From Rhodobacteraceae bacterium XHP0102 (GTDB lineage Bacteria; Pseudomonadota; Alphaproteobacteria; Rhodobacterales; Rhodobacteraceae), in contig JAOWLD010000003.1 of the NCBI GenBank assembly GCA_025751475.1, forward strand, positions 434,001-498,000: 64,000 bases of DNA. The letters run 5' to 3'. Of this stretch, positions 17,113-26,170 are shown piece by piece. The notes beneath the pieces are model-generated. The model saw only the letters and a program-made list of their open reading frames with translations, did no database searches and was not told the origin of the DNA. Positions within the stretch are counted from its first letter, which is position 1. Each line of letters opens with the position of its first letter. A program made the position numbers and the translations under genes.

Positions 17113-18468
17113 ATGAAAATTGTGATTGTCGATGACGAGCAGGATATGCGCCAATCCATCAGCCAATGGTTGACCCTCTCTGGGTTTGAGACCCAAACCT
17201 ATGCCCGTGCCGAGGAGGCTCTGCCACATATCACCGCCGATTTCGCGGGCATCGTGATCAGTGACATCCGTATGCCTGGCATGGATGGGATGGCCTTTCT
17301 CAAACGCTTGAATTCCATCGACCACAGCCTGCCTGTGATCATGATCACGGGCCATGGCGATGTGCCAATGGCCGTTGAGGCGATGCGCATCGGGGCCTTT
17401 GATTTTCTCGAAAAACCCTTTGATCCCGAAAAGATGAGCGCGCTGGCCAAACGTGCGATCCAAGCGCGGCGCTTGACCCTCGACAATCGTTCACTCAGGC
17501 GGGAACTCAGCGATGGCACGGGCATCATGCACCGTCTGGTCGGCACCAGCCCCGCGATGGAGCGGCTGCGCGAGGATATTCTGGACCTTGGCCAAGCCGA
17601 TGGTCACGTGCTGATCTCGGGCGAAACGGGGACGGGCAAGACGCTTGTGGCGCACGCGCTTCACGCGGTTGGCCCGCGCGCGGGGCGGCCCTTTATCACC
17701 GTCACCTGTGGCGCGCATGAGGAGGGGCGCTTGATGGCGCTGCTGTTTGGCGCCGAAACGGGGGCCGAAATTGGGGCCGAAATTGGCGCAGCACACAGCC
17801 TAGAGCGCCCCGCACTGGAGGTGGCCCGCGGTGGCACCTTGGTGTTGGAGGATATCGAAACCCTGAGCGATGCGGTGCAGGCGCGGCTGCTTTCGGTTTT
17901 GGACGAGGCGCAAAACACGGGGCGCGATCTGCATATCATCGCGATTTGCAATGGCGCACAGGGGCTTGCGGGCTGCGAGGCGGCGCTCAGGCCCGATCTG
18001 TTTTTCCGCCTTGCCGCGATGCATATCGCGCTGCCGCCCTTACGGCAGCGGGGCGAGGATGTGCTGACGCTGTTTGCACAATTCGCGGAAAATTATGCCC
18101 AAGAATACGGCACCGACCCGATCCACCCCACCGCGCAGGAGGCCGCGCAGATGCTACAGGCCCCATGGCCTGGAAATTTGCGCCAATTGCTGAACTTGGC
18201 CGAGCGCGCCACGCTGCAAGCGCGCCGTGGGGCAGGGTCCATCACCGCGCTGTTGATGAATGACACGACCGAGGTGGTGCCGCAGGATATGGGCGAGGGC
18301 AAACCGCTCAAAGAATATGTGGAGGCGTTTGAACGGATGCTGATCGACAACACCATGCGCCGCCACCGCGGATCGGTGGCCGCCGTGATGGAAGAACTGA
18401 GCCTGCCAAGACGGACGCTGAACGAGAAAATGGCGAAATATGGGTTGAGTCGGGCGGATTATTTGTGA
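17113..18468 (+). CDS. dctD: DctD-like response regulator with AAA domain lacking the GAFTGA loop
   Basis: The product has 451 residues. Receiver domain at 1-120: IVDDEQDMR, phospho-Asp in ISDIRMPGMDG, and Lys in LEKPF. AAA+ domain at about 140-370: Walker A GETGTGKT, Walker B-like LVLEDIE, and PLRQRGED. C-terminal Fis-type HTH ends RRTLNEKMAKYGL. The sigma-54 contact loop GAFTGA is absent; its place holds TGAEIGAEIGA, encoded by tandem 12-bp units (17749-17796). Without GAFTGA, activation of sigma-54 polymerase is doubtful, so it may act on another holoenzyme, as reported for Rhodobacter NtrC. I recall related Rhodobacterales DctD proteins also lacking the loop. Confidence 0.85.
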   Translation: MKIVIVDDEQDMRQSISQWLTLSGFETQTYARAEEALPHITADFAGIVISDIRMPGMDGMAFLKRLNSIDHSLPVIMITGHGDVPMAVEAMRIGAFDFLEKPFDPEKMSALAKRAIQARRLTLDNRSLRRELSDGTGIMHRLVGTSPAMERLREDILDLGQADGHVLISGETGTGKTLVAHALHAVGPRAGRPFITVTCGAHEEGRLMALLFGAETGAEIGAEIGAAHSLERPALEVARGGTLVLEDIETLSDAVQARLLSVLDEAQNTGRDLHIIAICNGAQGLAGCEAALRPDLFFRLAAMHIALPPLRQRGEDVLTLFAQFAENYAQEYGTDPIHPTAQEAAQMLQAPWPGNLRQLLNLAERATLQARRGAGSITALLMNDTTEVVPQDMGEGKPLKEYVEAFERMLIDNTMRRHRGSVAAVMEELSLPRRTLNEKMAKYGLSRADYL

Positions 18469-18636
18469 GGGGGGGGATGGACGGCCGATTGCAACTTTTC
18501 GCTGAACACTAGGCTCCTGGTAAAATTGATGATCAATGTTGCATGAAAATAGTAGACTTTTTAAGGAATTTGGCTTATACACCAGCCGCGGGCATGCGCT
18601 GGGCTAAGTTCGAGTGGCCTTGTGGCAGCAGCGCTC

Positions 18637-19482
18637 TCAGCGGCGTGTATCAGGACTCCAGGGGCCCGCACATTTATCTAGTTCTCGTAATAGCTGGCTC
18701 GGAACTGGTTTTTGCGCAGACGGCTTTGGCACGATAGTGACGCCACAATTTGAAATAAACCCATTTTCTTTAATAAAACGGCGTGAAAGAACGGTAGCGT
18801 ATCGTGTTTCGACGTCACCATATAGGTTTGGCTCAAGGCTCGCGTATGTTGCACTCGTTACCACATCGGCTAGTTGCAATCCTGCCCGCTTGCTATGATT
18901 TTCTACTTTAATATCTTCTGGATTTAATATTGACCAATCAATCGACCGGGTCGGTCGGATTTTTTCTTTTCCATCGCGCATTAGGAAAAGATAGTCGCGC
19001 ATTATGGAATAATCAGTGCCAGCGCGACGTGAAAATGTCACTTCTAAACGCGCTCTTTTTCCGCTTAGTTTAGCTTTAAATGCACACGCCGATGTTAGGC
19101 GCTCTAGCAGAAGTCGTGTCAGATAATTGTATAAGTGGCCTTTTTGTTTGTACTGATTATAAAGCATTGGCCTCAGCTTTGTTATTTCAATTTTGTCAGA
19201 ACAAATCACCACAGTACCGAAAGTTTTGGCTGAAAGTAGCCGACATATAGCAACCTTTTGTTCATGCTTCATTTTATTGAAGTGAAGGTCTCGCTTCCTT
19301 CCGTCAAAAATACCCAAAGCTTCATCGCGCCAATGAGGGAGCCGCTTGTCATTGTCATCAGATACCAAAATTGCACCTAGTGCGAACCACTGCGATTGGC
19401 CTCCGCACCGCTCAGTCTTGAGCTTCCCGAAGCCTTCATCCCCAGCTTCATCGACATATGCATAAAATTTACACTCCATCAT
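18637..19482 (-). CDS. DUF3800 protein (RNase H-like fold), accessory
   Basis: This 281-residue protein starts with YVDEAGDEGF, the acidic signature of DUF3800, and has LQLADVV near residue 220, the second family block. These acidic residues resemble an RNase H-like active site, but the biochemical role is not established. The gene is distinctly AT-rich compared with dctD and rne on either side and stands alone on its strand, which suggests horizontal acquisition. Two ATG codons in a row open the frame. Confidence 0.8.
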   Translation of the reverse strand: MMECKFYAYVDEAGDEGFGKLKTERCGGQSQWFALGAILVSDDNDKRLPHWRDEALGIFDGRKRDLHFNKMKHEQKVAICRLLSAKTFGTVVICSDKIEITKLRPMLYNQYKQKGHLYNYLTRLLLERLTSACAFKAKLSGKRARLEVTFSRRAGTDYSIMRDYLFLMRDGKEKIRPTRSIDWSILNPEDIKVENHSKRAGLQLADVVTSATYASLEPNLYGDVETRYATVLSRRFIKENGFISNCGVTIVPKPSAQKPVPSQLLRELDKCAGPWSPDTRR

Positions 19483-20035
19483 TTATATAAGATATTTATT
19501 ATTTATTTGATTCTGCTAGTGTTGATGAGCGCGCGGAGAAAATGATTAAAATGTGATGGTTGTCGGCGTTCAGTTGGCCTGACTGCGGTTGGGGTCTGCC
19601 CCCCCCCCCCCAAAAAAACCCATTGCCCTCTTCCCCGCTCTGCCTCTATGCTGTGCTTCAGGCGTATTGGCGGCCTTGGGTGCCCCTTTCGTCTGCACAG
19701 TTTATCTGCCCCCTGCTTGACGCGCGCCAGAAATCCCGCGCGGGAGAGAGAGGGCAGGATCACAAAGCCTGACCGCCGCGCGCTCTCGTGGCCCTTGGGT
19801 TTTTCGACAAAATCCCCGCGCAAGCGGGACATGAATGGGAGAGGCGGGGCCACAGGCCCCTGCATCTTCGGAGATAAATCGCGATGAAACGCGTGCAGAT
19901 CAGTTTGGGATGTGACGGGGCGGCCCTTGCCGTGCCCGCCCTTACCTGTGCCCGCGCCATCGCCCTTTCAGGACAATATCCCCCTCTTACGCGACCCAAT
20001 AGGGTGCGCGCAGCGCGGGGATGTGCAAGGACCCC
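19483..20035 (+). other. Long non-coding stretch and leader before rne
   Basis: About 550 bp lie between the divergent DUF3800 gene and the RNase E start. The left 100 bp are AT-rich. A run of 13 C followed by 7 A occupies 19599-19618. The rest is GC-rich with several short inverted repeats, including ATCT-TCGG-AGAT near 19863. In enterobacteria a long rne 5' UTR mediates autoregulation; a similar role here is inference. Open frames across the stretch look like chance. Confidence 0.4.
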
Positions 20036-22726
20036 ATGGCAAAGAAAATGCTTATCGATGCCACCCACGCGGAGGAAACCCGCGTTGTTGTGGCAGATGG
20101 AAACAAAGTCGAGGAATTCGATTTCGAGTCGCTGAACAAGCGGCAACTGGCAGGAAATATCTATTTGGCCAAGGTGACGCGGGTTGAGCCCTCGTTGCAA
20201 GCGGCCTTTGTGGATTATGGCGGCAATCGCCATGGCTTCTTGGCGTTTTCGGAAATTCACCCCGATTATTATCAAATCCCCAAGGCCGACCGCGAGGCGC
20301 TGTTGGCCGAGGAGCGGGAATTGGCCGCCGAGGCCGAGGCCGATGAGGAGGAGAAAGCCACCTCCAAGCGCCGCCGCCCGCGCCGCCGCAAATCCAGCGA
20401 CACCCGCGCCGAGGCCACATCAGGCGATGCGGTCGCCACCGCCGAGGTCAGCACGCCCTCGGGCATGGATGTGATTGATCTGGACGCGGATGCTGAGGCT
20501 GAGGCTGATGAGGCCCTGACCGACACGGCCGCCCCTGAGGCCGATGCTGATACTGAGGTTGAGGCCGATATCGAGGCCGATATCGAGGATAGCGCATCTG
20601 ACGAGGAGGCGAGCGCCCCCGCAGAGGCCGAGATCATCACGGATGATGATGATCACGAAGATATCCGCCCCGCGCGCAAACAGCGCGCGCGTAAATATAA
20701 AATCCAAGAGGTGATCAAAGTGCGCCAGATCATTCTGGTGCAGGTCGTCAAGGAGGAGCGCGGCAATAAAGGCGCGGCCCTGACCACCTATCTCAGCCTT
20801 GCGGGGCGTTATTGCGTCTTGATGCCCAACACCGCGCGCGGGGGCGGCATCAGCCGCAAGATCACCAATATTTCAGATCGCAAAAAGCTTAAGGAAATCG
20901 CGCAATCCATCGAGGTGCCGCAGGGCGCGGGCTTGATCATTCGCACCGCAGGCAGCCAACGCACCAAGGCCGAGATCAAACGCGATTATGAATATTTGCA
21001 GCGCCAATGGGAACAGGTGCGAGAATTGACCCTGCGCTCGATTGCGCCTGCACCGATTTATGAAGAAGGCAATCTGATCCACCGCTCGATCCGCGATTTG
21101 TATAACCGCGATATTGACGAGGTGCTGGTCGAGGGTGAGGCGGGCTATCGTCAGGCCAAGGATTTCATGAAAATGATCATGCCGTCCCATGCCAAGAACG
21201 TGAAACAATACGCCGACACCATGCCGCTGTTCGCGCGCCATCAGGTCGAGGGTTACTTGGCCGATATGTTCAACCCTGTCGTGCAGCTTAGATCGGGCGG
21301 CTATATCGTAATCGGCATCACCGAGGCGTTGGTGGCCGTTGATGTGAACTCTGGCCGTGCGACCAAGGAAGGCTCGATCGAGGAAACCGCGCTCAAGACC
21401 AATCTTGAGGCCGCCGAAGAGGTGGCGCGGCAGGTGCGCCTGCGCGATTTGGCGGGTCTGATTGTGATCGACTTCATCGATATGGATGATCGGCGCAACA
21501 ATCTGGCGGTGGAAAAGCGGCTCAAAGATCGGCTGAAAACCGACCGCGCGCGTATTCAGGTGGGGCGCATCTCGGGCTTTGGCCTGTTGGAGATGTCGCG
21601 CCAACGCTTGCGCCCTGGGATGTTGGAGGCCACGACCCAAGCCTGCCATCACTGCCATGGCACGGGGATTGTGCGCTCAGATGACAGTCAAGGCTTGTCG
21701 ATCCTGCGCCAGTTGGAAGAGGAAAGCACCCGCCGCCGCTCGCGCGAGTTGTTGTTGACCGCTCCTGTTGGGATTGTGAATTTCATAATGAACCAAAAGC
21801 GGGAGTATCTCGCGGATCTCGAGGCGCGCTATGGCGTGTCAATCCGTGTCGAGGCGGATCCTGCCATGATCACGCCCGATTATCGGATCGAGAAGTTCAA
21901 AACCGCCACCCGCCGCATCGCCCCTGCAAGCCCCGTTGTTTCCATGGATGCGGGCTTGATGGAGCAGATCGAAGCATCCGAAGCGGATGTTGAGGATGAG
22001 GTCGATCCCTCCGAGGCCGTTGCGACAGTTGCGGCTGAGGGCATGGGCGAGGATGGCGAGGTCAAGAAGCGCCGCCGCCGCCGCCGTGGTGGCCGTGGCC
22101 GCCGCCGCAACCGTGGCGAGGGCGATGAGGCCCGCAGCGCAGATGAGGACGCGGCCCATGATGAGCGCGCCCTCGCACCAGAGGCCGCCGCGCAATCCGT
22201 CCCAGAGCCTGCAGCAGCCGTTGTCTCAGAAACCGCGCAAGAGGCCGAAGCGGCATCGGATGCTGCAACCGCGCCAAAACGCCGCCGCCGCAAATCTGCA
22301 AAGCCCGACACAGAGGGCGCTGCGCCATCTGCAGATGTGAAAGCGGAGGCAGCCGCCACGCCGCCTTCCGAGGTGGCCGCTGAGGGTGCCGCGGATATAG
22401 GCGCGGATATAGGCGCAGAAGCCGCCGCAAAGCCCAAGCGCCGCAGCCGCAAGCCAAAGGCGGCCCCTGCGGTCGATGAGGAATTGGCCAACGCGCCCGC
22501 TAAAGATGCCTCAGAGGCGGAAACCGCCCCCGTTGCGGAAGCGGTCGAAAAACCCAAACGGGCCACAAGATCCCGCAAAACCGCCGCAACCAAGAAAGCG
22601 CCCGCAGCGGAAGCCACGCCTGAGCCTGTCTTGGTGGAGGTGGCGGCTGCGGATACTGCGCCCCAAGCCGTGTCTGAGCCTGCATCTGAAGGGCCGAAAA
22701 AACGTGGCTGGTGGTCGCGCGGCTAA
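20036..22726 (+). CDS. rne: Ribonuclease E
   Basis: This is the endoribonuclease of the RNA degradosome, 896 residues from ATG 20036 (AAGGA just upstream; a start 15 nt earlier lacks a clear RBS). The S1 domain (KVTRVEPSLQAAFVDYG) is interrupted at about residues 95-225 by a highly acidic insert rich in Glu, Asp and Ala, with a basic RRRPRRRK patch, before resuming at KYKIQEVIKV. The DNase I-like catalytic part has VAVDVNSGR and IVIDFIDMDDR, holding the metal-binding Asp residues. Zinc-link CHHCHGTG follows. The C-terminal 250 residues are low complexity (Ala/Glu with RRRRRR patches), ending in KKRGWWSRG. Twelve-bp tandem repeats occur at 20561-20584 and 22391-22414. Confidence 0.96.
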   Translation: MAKKMLIDATHAEETRVVVADGNKVEEFDFESLNKRQLAGNIYLAKVTRVEPSLQAAFVDYGGNRHGFLAFSEIHPDYYQIPKADREALLAEERELAAEAEADEEEKATSKRRRPRRRKSSDTRAEATSGDAVATAEVSTPSGMDVIDLDADAEAEADEALTDTAAPEADADTEVEADIEADIEDSASDEEASAPAEAEIITDDDDHEDIRPARKQRARKYKIQEVIKVRQIILVQVVKEERGNKGAALTTYLSLAGRYCVLMPNTARGGGISRKITNISDRKKLKEIAQSIEVPQGAGLIIRTAGSQRTKAEIKRDYEYLQRQWEQVRELTLRSIAPAPIYEEGNLIHRSIRDLYNRDIDEVLVEGEAGYRQAKDFMKMIMPSHAKNVKQYADTMPLFARHQVEGYLADMFNPVVQLRSGGYIVIGITEALVAVDVNSGRATKEGSIEETALKTNLEAAEEVARQVRLRDLAGLIVIDFIDMDDRRNNLAVEKRLKDRLKTDRARIQVGRISGFGLLEMSRQRLRPGMLEATTQACHHCHGTGIVRSDDSQGLSILRQLEEESTRRRSRELLLTAPVGIVNFIMNQKREYLADLEARYGVSIRVEADPAMITPDYRIEKFKTATRRIAPASPVVSMDAGLMEQIEASEADVEDEVDPSEAVATVAAEGMGEDGEVKKRRRRRRGGRGRRRNRGEGDEARSADEDAAHDERALAPEAAAQSVPEPAAAVVSETAQEAEAASDAATAPKRRRRKSAKPDTEGAAPSADVKAEAAATPPSEVAAEGAADIGADIGAEAAAKPKRRSRKPKAAPAVDEELANAPAKDASEAETAPVAEAVEKPKRATRSRKTAATKKAPAAEATPEPVLVEVAAADTAPQAVSEPASEGPKKRGWWSRG

Positions 22727-22750
22727 GGTGTAAGGCCGTATCTTATAAAA

Positions 22751-22779
22751 AACGGGCGCGGTGATCCGCGCCCGTTTTT
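22751..22779. terminator. Bidirectional intrinsic terminator between rne and the DsbA-like gene
   Basis: AACGGGCGCGG (22751-22761) pairs with CCGCGCCCGTT (22766-22776) around a TGAT loop, followed by a T run. An A run precedes it, so it can also end the minus-strand operon. Confidence 0.88.
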
Positions 22780-22802
22780 GTTTAACCCCATAGGCCCGTG
22801 GA

Positions 22803-23564
22803 TCAATTCGCGGCGCGTTCCGCGGCAATCGCGGCTTCGATCTGCGCGCGTGGCAAGGCGCCCCGCAACAACCCGCCTTCCAGCACGAATGTCGGCGTGC
22901 CCGAAATATTCAGCGCGCGGGCCAGTTCGTAATTCGTGGCGATTGTGGCGTCAATTTGGGGATTGTCGATCTCGGCCACGATGGCCGCGTGATCCAGCCC
23001 AAGATTGGTCGCAGTGGCCTCTAGGGCGGTTTCGCTAATCTCGCCGCGCATCTGTAGCATGGCATCATGCAGGGCGCGGTAGGCCACATCCCCAAGCGCA
23101 ATTTTTGCCGCAATCGCATAGCGCGATGCCATCAGCGAAGCATCCCCTAATATTGGGAATTCTTTGACCACAAAGCGAATATTGCCATCGGCCTCAAGCA
23201 TGGCTTCAATCTCTGGGAAGGCGCGTTTGCAATAGCCGCAGCGGTAATCAAGGAATTCCACCAAGGTCACGTCACCCTCAGGGTTGCCGCCCACGTAATC
23301 ATAGGGGGATGCAAAAAGCGCATCGGCGTTTGTGGTGATGATCTCTGCCTCGGCTTCTGCGGTGGCCATGGCCTGCCGTTGGTCGAGAATGTCAAACGCC
23401 TCGATCAGCACTTCGGGGTTTTCCAGAAGATAGGCGCGCAATTCGGCGCGAAAGGCTGTGCGTTCCGCATCGCTCATGGCGCCGATATCAAACGCCTGCG
23501 CTGGGCTGAGGGTCAGCAATCCAAGACCAAGTGTCAAGGTCAGGCTTCTGGTGAAATGGGTCAT
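22803..23564 (-). CDS. DsbA-family periplasmic thiol:disulfide protein
   Basis: From ATG 23564 this encodes 253 residues with signal peptide MTHFTRSLTLTLGLGLLTLS..AQA. A helical N-terminal segment precedes a thioredoxin fold with inserted helices. The active site is CGYC in LDYRCGYCKRAFPE, with the cis-Pro loop in GTPTFV. The layout resembles DsbA/Com1-like oxidoreductases and also disulfide-reducing relatives. The gene starts 11 nt after the M48 protease stop, so they form an operon. Longer readings on this frame overlap the protease gene. Confidence 0.9.
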   Translation of the reverse strand: MTHFTRSLTLTLGLGLLTLSPAQAFDIGAMSDAERTAFRAELRAYLLENPEVLIEAFDILDQRQAMATAEAEAEIITTNADALFASPYDYVGGNPEGDVTLVEFLDYRCGYCKRAFPEIEAMLEADGNIRFVVKEFPILGDASLMASRYAIAAKIALGDVAYRALHDAMLQMRGEISETALEATATNLGLDHAAIVAEIDNPQIDATIATNYELARALNISGTPTFVLEGGLLRGALPRAQIEAAIAAERAAN

Positions 23565-23575
23565 TGCGCATCCTG

Positions 23576-24892
23576 TCATTCGTTTTGCGTTTCGCTTAGA
23601 CGTAACACATCTTGCGCGCGAAGCCAGCCAGTTGATCCCTGTGGCAAAAGGCCCGTGGCACGGCGGGCATGAAGGGCCGCGGTATCGAAATCGCCCTCCA
23701 ATGCGGCGCGCTCGGCGGTGGCCCATGCGGCCATGCCGTCTTGCCCATCTCGGGCATAGGCCATGGCCAGATCACGCATCAAGCGGCTGTTGCGTCTTTC
23801 GCGGGCAAAGGCCATTTCCAGAATGCGCAGCGCCTCGGCATTGCGCGCAGGCGTGTCAGGGGCCAAGAGCGCGCGGCCATAGCCCGCCAAGATCAACCCT
23901 GCATCGGGGGACAGATCCATCGCCCGTTCATAGGCGACAATCGCCGCATCATACCGGCGGTTTTCGAACAGCACCTGCGCGTATAGCTCTTGGTAATAGG
24001 GATCATCGGGATGGTTCAAGAGAAGCCGCTCTAATTCCCGAAGCGCGGCATCGCCTTGGGAGTTGCGGTGATAGGCCACCGCGCGGCGCATCGTGGCAAT
24101 TTCGGACGGGTCATTGCCCACTTGGGCAAAGGTCCATGATGGTGGGTTGAGAAAGGCGGATAATTTCCCCTTGCTGCGGTCAAACCAATATTGCGCCACA
24201 GGGTCGGGATCGGGGGTGCTGCGGGCCGCCTGATTGGCCACAAGGCGCAAGCGGTCGCGGGTCAAGGGATGGGTGCGCACATAGGGGTCTTGGCGATCTG
24301 TCGACAGCAATTCCTGCCCCGCAAAGCGATCCAACACCCGCCCCATGGCCGCTGGGTCAATCCCTGCGCGTTCCAGATATTGCAGGGCGGCGGCATCGGC
24401 GCTCGCCTCCTCCGCGCGGGTGTGGGAAAAGAACACCCGCTGCGCCGATGACGCGGTGCCAAGCGCCACGCCTGCACCTGCGCCCGCATTTCCCGAAACC
24501 CCCGCGGCCAAAAGACCCGCAACCAGACCAAGCCGTGATGCCCCGCTCATCGCCTCGGCATTCTCGGGTCTTCGGGCGAGATGGCCATTGGCGATATGGG
24601 CGGCCTCATGGGCCAGAACCGCCTGCAATTCGGCAGGCTCGTCCAAGGCCATCATCAGCCCCGATGTGACAAAAATGGTGCGCGCATCGCGCACAAAAGC
24701 ATTCATTTGTGGATCATTGAGCAAGATCACACGCAGCGTTTGCCCCAATCCTGCCGCCTCCAAGATGGGGGCAAGCAGATTGCGAAGCCCCGCTTCGATC
24801 TCAGCATCGCGGATCATGGACTGGGCCATTGCCCCTTTCGGGCCAAACCCGGCCGCAACCGTCAGGATCAGGGCAAAGAGCAGGGCGCGCAT
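23576..24892 (-). CDS. Periplasmic M48 metalloprotease with TPR repeats (BepA-like)
   Basis: This 438-residue protein starts at ATG 24892 (signal peptide MRALLFALILTVAAGFG..AMAQ; AAAGG upstream). The zinc site HEAAH lies near residue 93 and the third ligand Glu in RAEEASADAAALQYL near 157. The second half carries TPR-like helices (YYQELYAQVLFENRRYDAAIVAYERAM). BepA-like proteases check outer-membrane protein assembly, and co-transcription with a thiol-disulfide protein fits periplasmic quality control. An ATG 39 nt upstream is possible but would extend in front of the signal peptide. Confidence 0.9.
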   Translation of the reverse strand: MRALLFALILTVAAGFGPKGAMAQSMIRDAEIEAGLRNLLAPILEAAGLGQTLRVILLNDPQMNAFVRDARTIFVTSGLMMALDEPAELQAVLAHEAAHIANGHLARRPENAEAMSGASRLGLVAGLLAAGVSGNAGAGAGVALGTASSAQRVFFSHTRAEEASADAAALQYLERAGIDPAAMGRVLDRFAGQELLSTDRQDPYVRTHPLTRDRLRLVANQAARSTPDPDPVAQYWFDRSKGKLSAFLNPPSWTFAQVGNDPSEIATMRRAVAYHRNSQGDAALRELERLLLNHPDDPYYQELYAQVLFENRRYDAAIVAYERAMDLSPDAGLILAGYGRALLAPDTPARNAEALRILEMAFARERRNSRLMRDLAMAYARDGQDGMAAWATAERAALEGDFDTAALHARRATGLLPQGSTGWLRAQDVLRLSETQNE

Positions 24893-24955
24893 CGGTGATT
24901 GACCTTTTTCAGCGGGGCTGTTTGAAACCATAGACAGCAGTCTAATGAGGAAGCG

Positions 24956-26107
24956 ATGCGTTATTCAAGCCGTGGACAGGTTGATCCCTTTATTGTGATG
25001 GATGTGATGGAGGCCGCCCGCCGCCTTGAGGAGGAGGGGCGTCACATCATCCATATGGAAGTCGGGCAACCTGGCACGGGGGCGCCGCGCGCCGCGCGCG
25101 TAAGGCTTGCCGCCGCGATGGAGCAGGACGCGCTGGGCTATACGGTGGCGCTTGGTCGTCCCGATCTGCGCGCGGGCATCGCTGCGCTCTACCGCGAATG
25201 GTATGATCTGGATCTGGACCCTGCGCGGATTGTGATCACCGCGGGGGCCTCTGGCGGGTTTCTTCTGGCGTTTTCGGCCTTGTTTGATGCGGGTGAAGCC
25301 GTGGGAATGGGCATTCCCTGTTACCCGTCATATCGCCAAATTCTCAAAGCGATGAGCCTTCAGGTGAAGGGATTGCGCACCGATGCAAGCACGGGGTTTC
25401 AGCCGCGCCCCGAACAGATCAGTGAGGATCTCGCGGGGTTGATTTTGGCAAGCCCCGCAAATCCCACAGGCACGATGATCCAAAAATCGGCTTTGTCGGA
25501 TATTGCCGCCGCGTGCGCCGCGCGCAATGTGGCCTTGATCAGTGACGAGATTTATCACGGCTTGCATTATGACGCGCCCGCGATCAGCGCGCTGCAAGTG
25601 ACCGATCAGGCCTATATCATCAATTCCTTTTCCAAATATTTCTCGATGACAGGCTGGCGTTTGGGGTGGATGGTCGTGCCTGAGGCGCATTTGCGTGTGG
25701 TCGAACGTTTGGCACAGAATATGTTCATCTGCGCCCCTCATGCGGCACAGGTGGCCGCGCTGGGTGCGCTGTCGCCTGAGGGGCGGGCCGAATTGGATGA
25801 AAACCGCGCGGTTTACGCCAAGAACCGCCTCTTGATGCTAGAGGGGTTGCGCGCGGCTGGTTTTGACAGCTTGGCCCCTGCCGATGGTGCATTTTACATT
25901 TATGCTGATATCAGCGCCTTCGACTGGCCCGCCAAGGATATGGCGCACGCCATGCTGAATGAGGCGGGTGTTGCGGTCACCCCAGGCCTCGATTTCGACC
26001 CTGACGAGGGGCATCGCGCCTTGCGCTTTTCTTATGCCCGCAGCACCGCTGATATTGAAGAAGGGCTGGCGCGGATCACGGCCTTTATGGCGCGGCATCG
26101 AAAATAG
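24956..26107 (+). CDS. Class I/II PLP-dependent aminotransferase
   Basis: This fold-type I aminotransferase of 383 residues has NPTGTMI, DEIYHGL and the PLP lysine in NSFSKYFSMTGWRLGW near residue 230, with Arg in RFSYARS near the C-terminus for the substrate carboxylate. The family includes aspartate, alanine and aromatic aminotransferases; the donor cannot be fixed from sequence. It has a good RBS (GAGGAAG) and is divergent from the protease operon with about 60 bp between starts. Confidence 0.9.
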   Translation: MRYSSRGQVDPFIVMDVMEAARRLEEEGRHIIHMEVGQPGTGAPRAARVRLAAAMEQDALGYTVALGRPDLRAGIAALYREWYDLDLDPARIVITAGASGGFLLAFSALFDAGEAVGMGIPCYPSYRQILKAMSLQVKGLRTDASTGFQPRPEQISEDLAGLILASPANPTGTMIQKSALSDIAAACAARNVALISDEIYHGLHYDAPAISALQVTDQAYIINSFSKYFSMTGWRLGWMVVPEAHLRVVERLAQNMFICAPHAAQVAALGALSPEGRAELDENRAVYAKNRLLMLEGLRAAGFDSLAPADGAFYIYADISAFDWPAKDMAHAMLNEAGVAVTPGLDFDPDEGHRALRFSYARSTADIEEGLARITAFMARHRK

Positions 26108-26170
26108 ATTGGAATTCTGGGTCTAAATTTTGTATATCTGTCTCAAAACGAGCAGAAAGATAACCGAAAT

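Noticed and set aside
19884-20135. 83-residue frame ahead of rne with a GGAG
   Set aside because: Its second half lies over the rne start in another frame, and no conserved motif is visible. A leader peptide cannot be excluded but is not supported.
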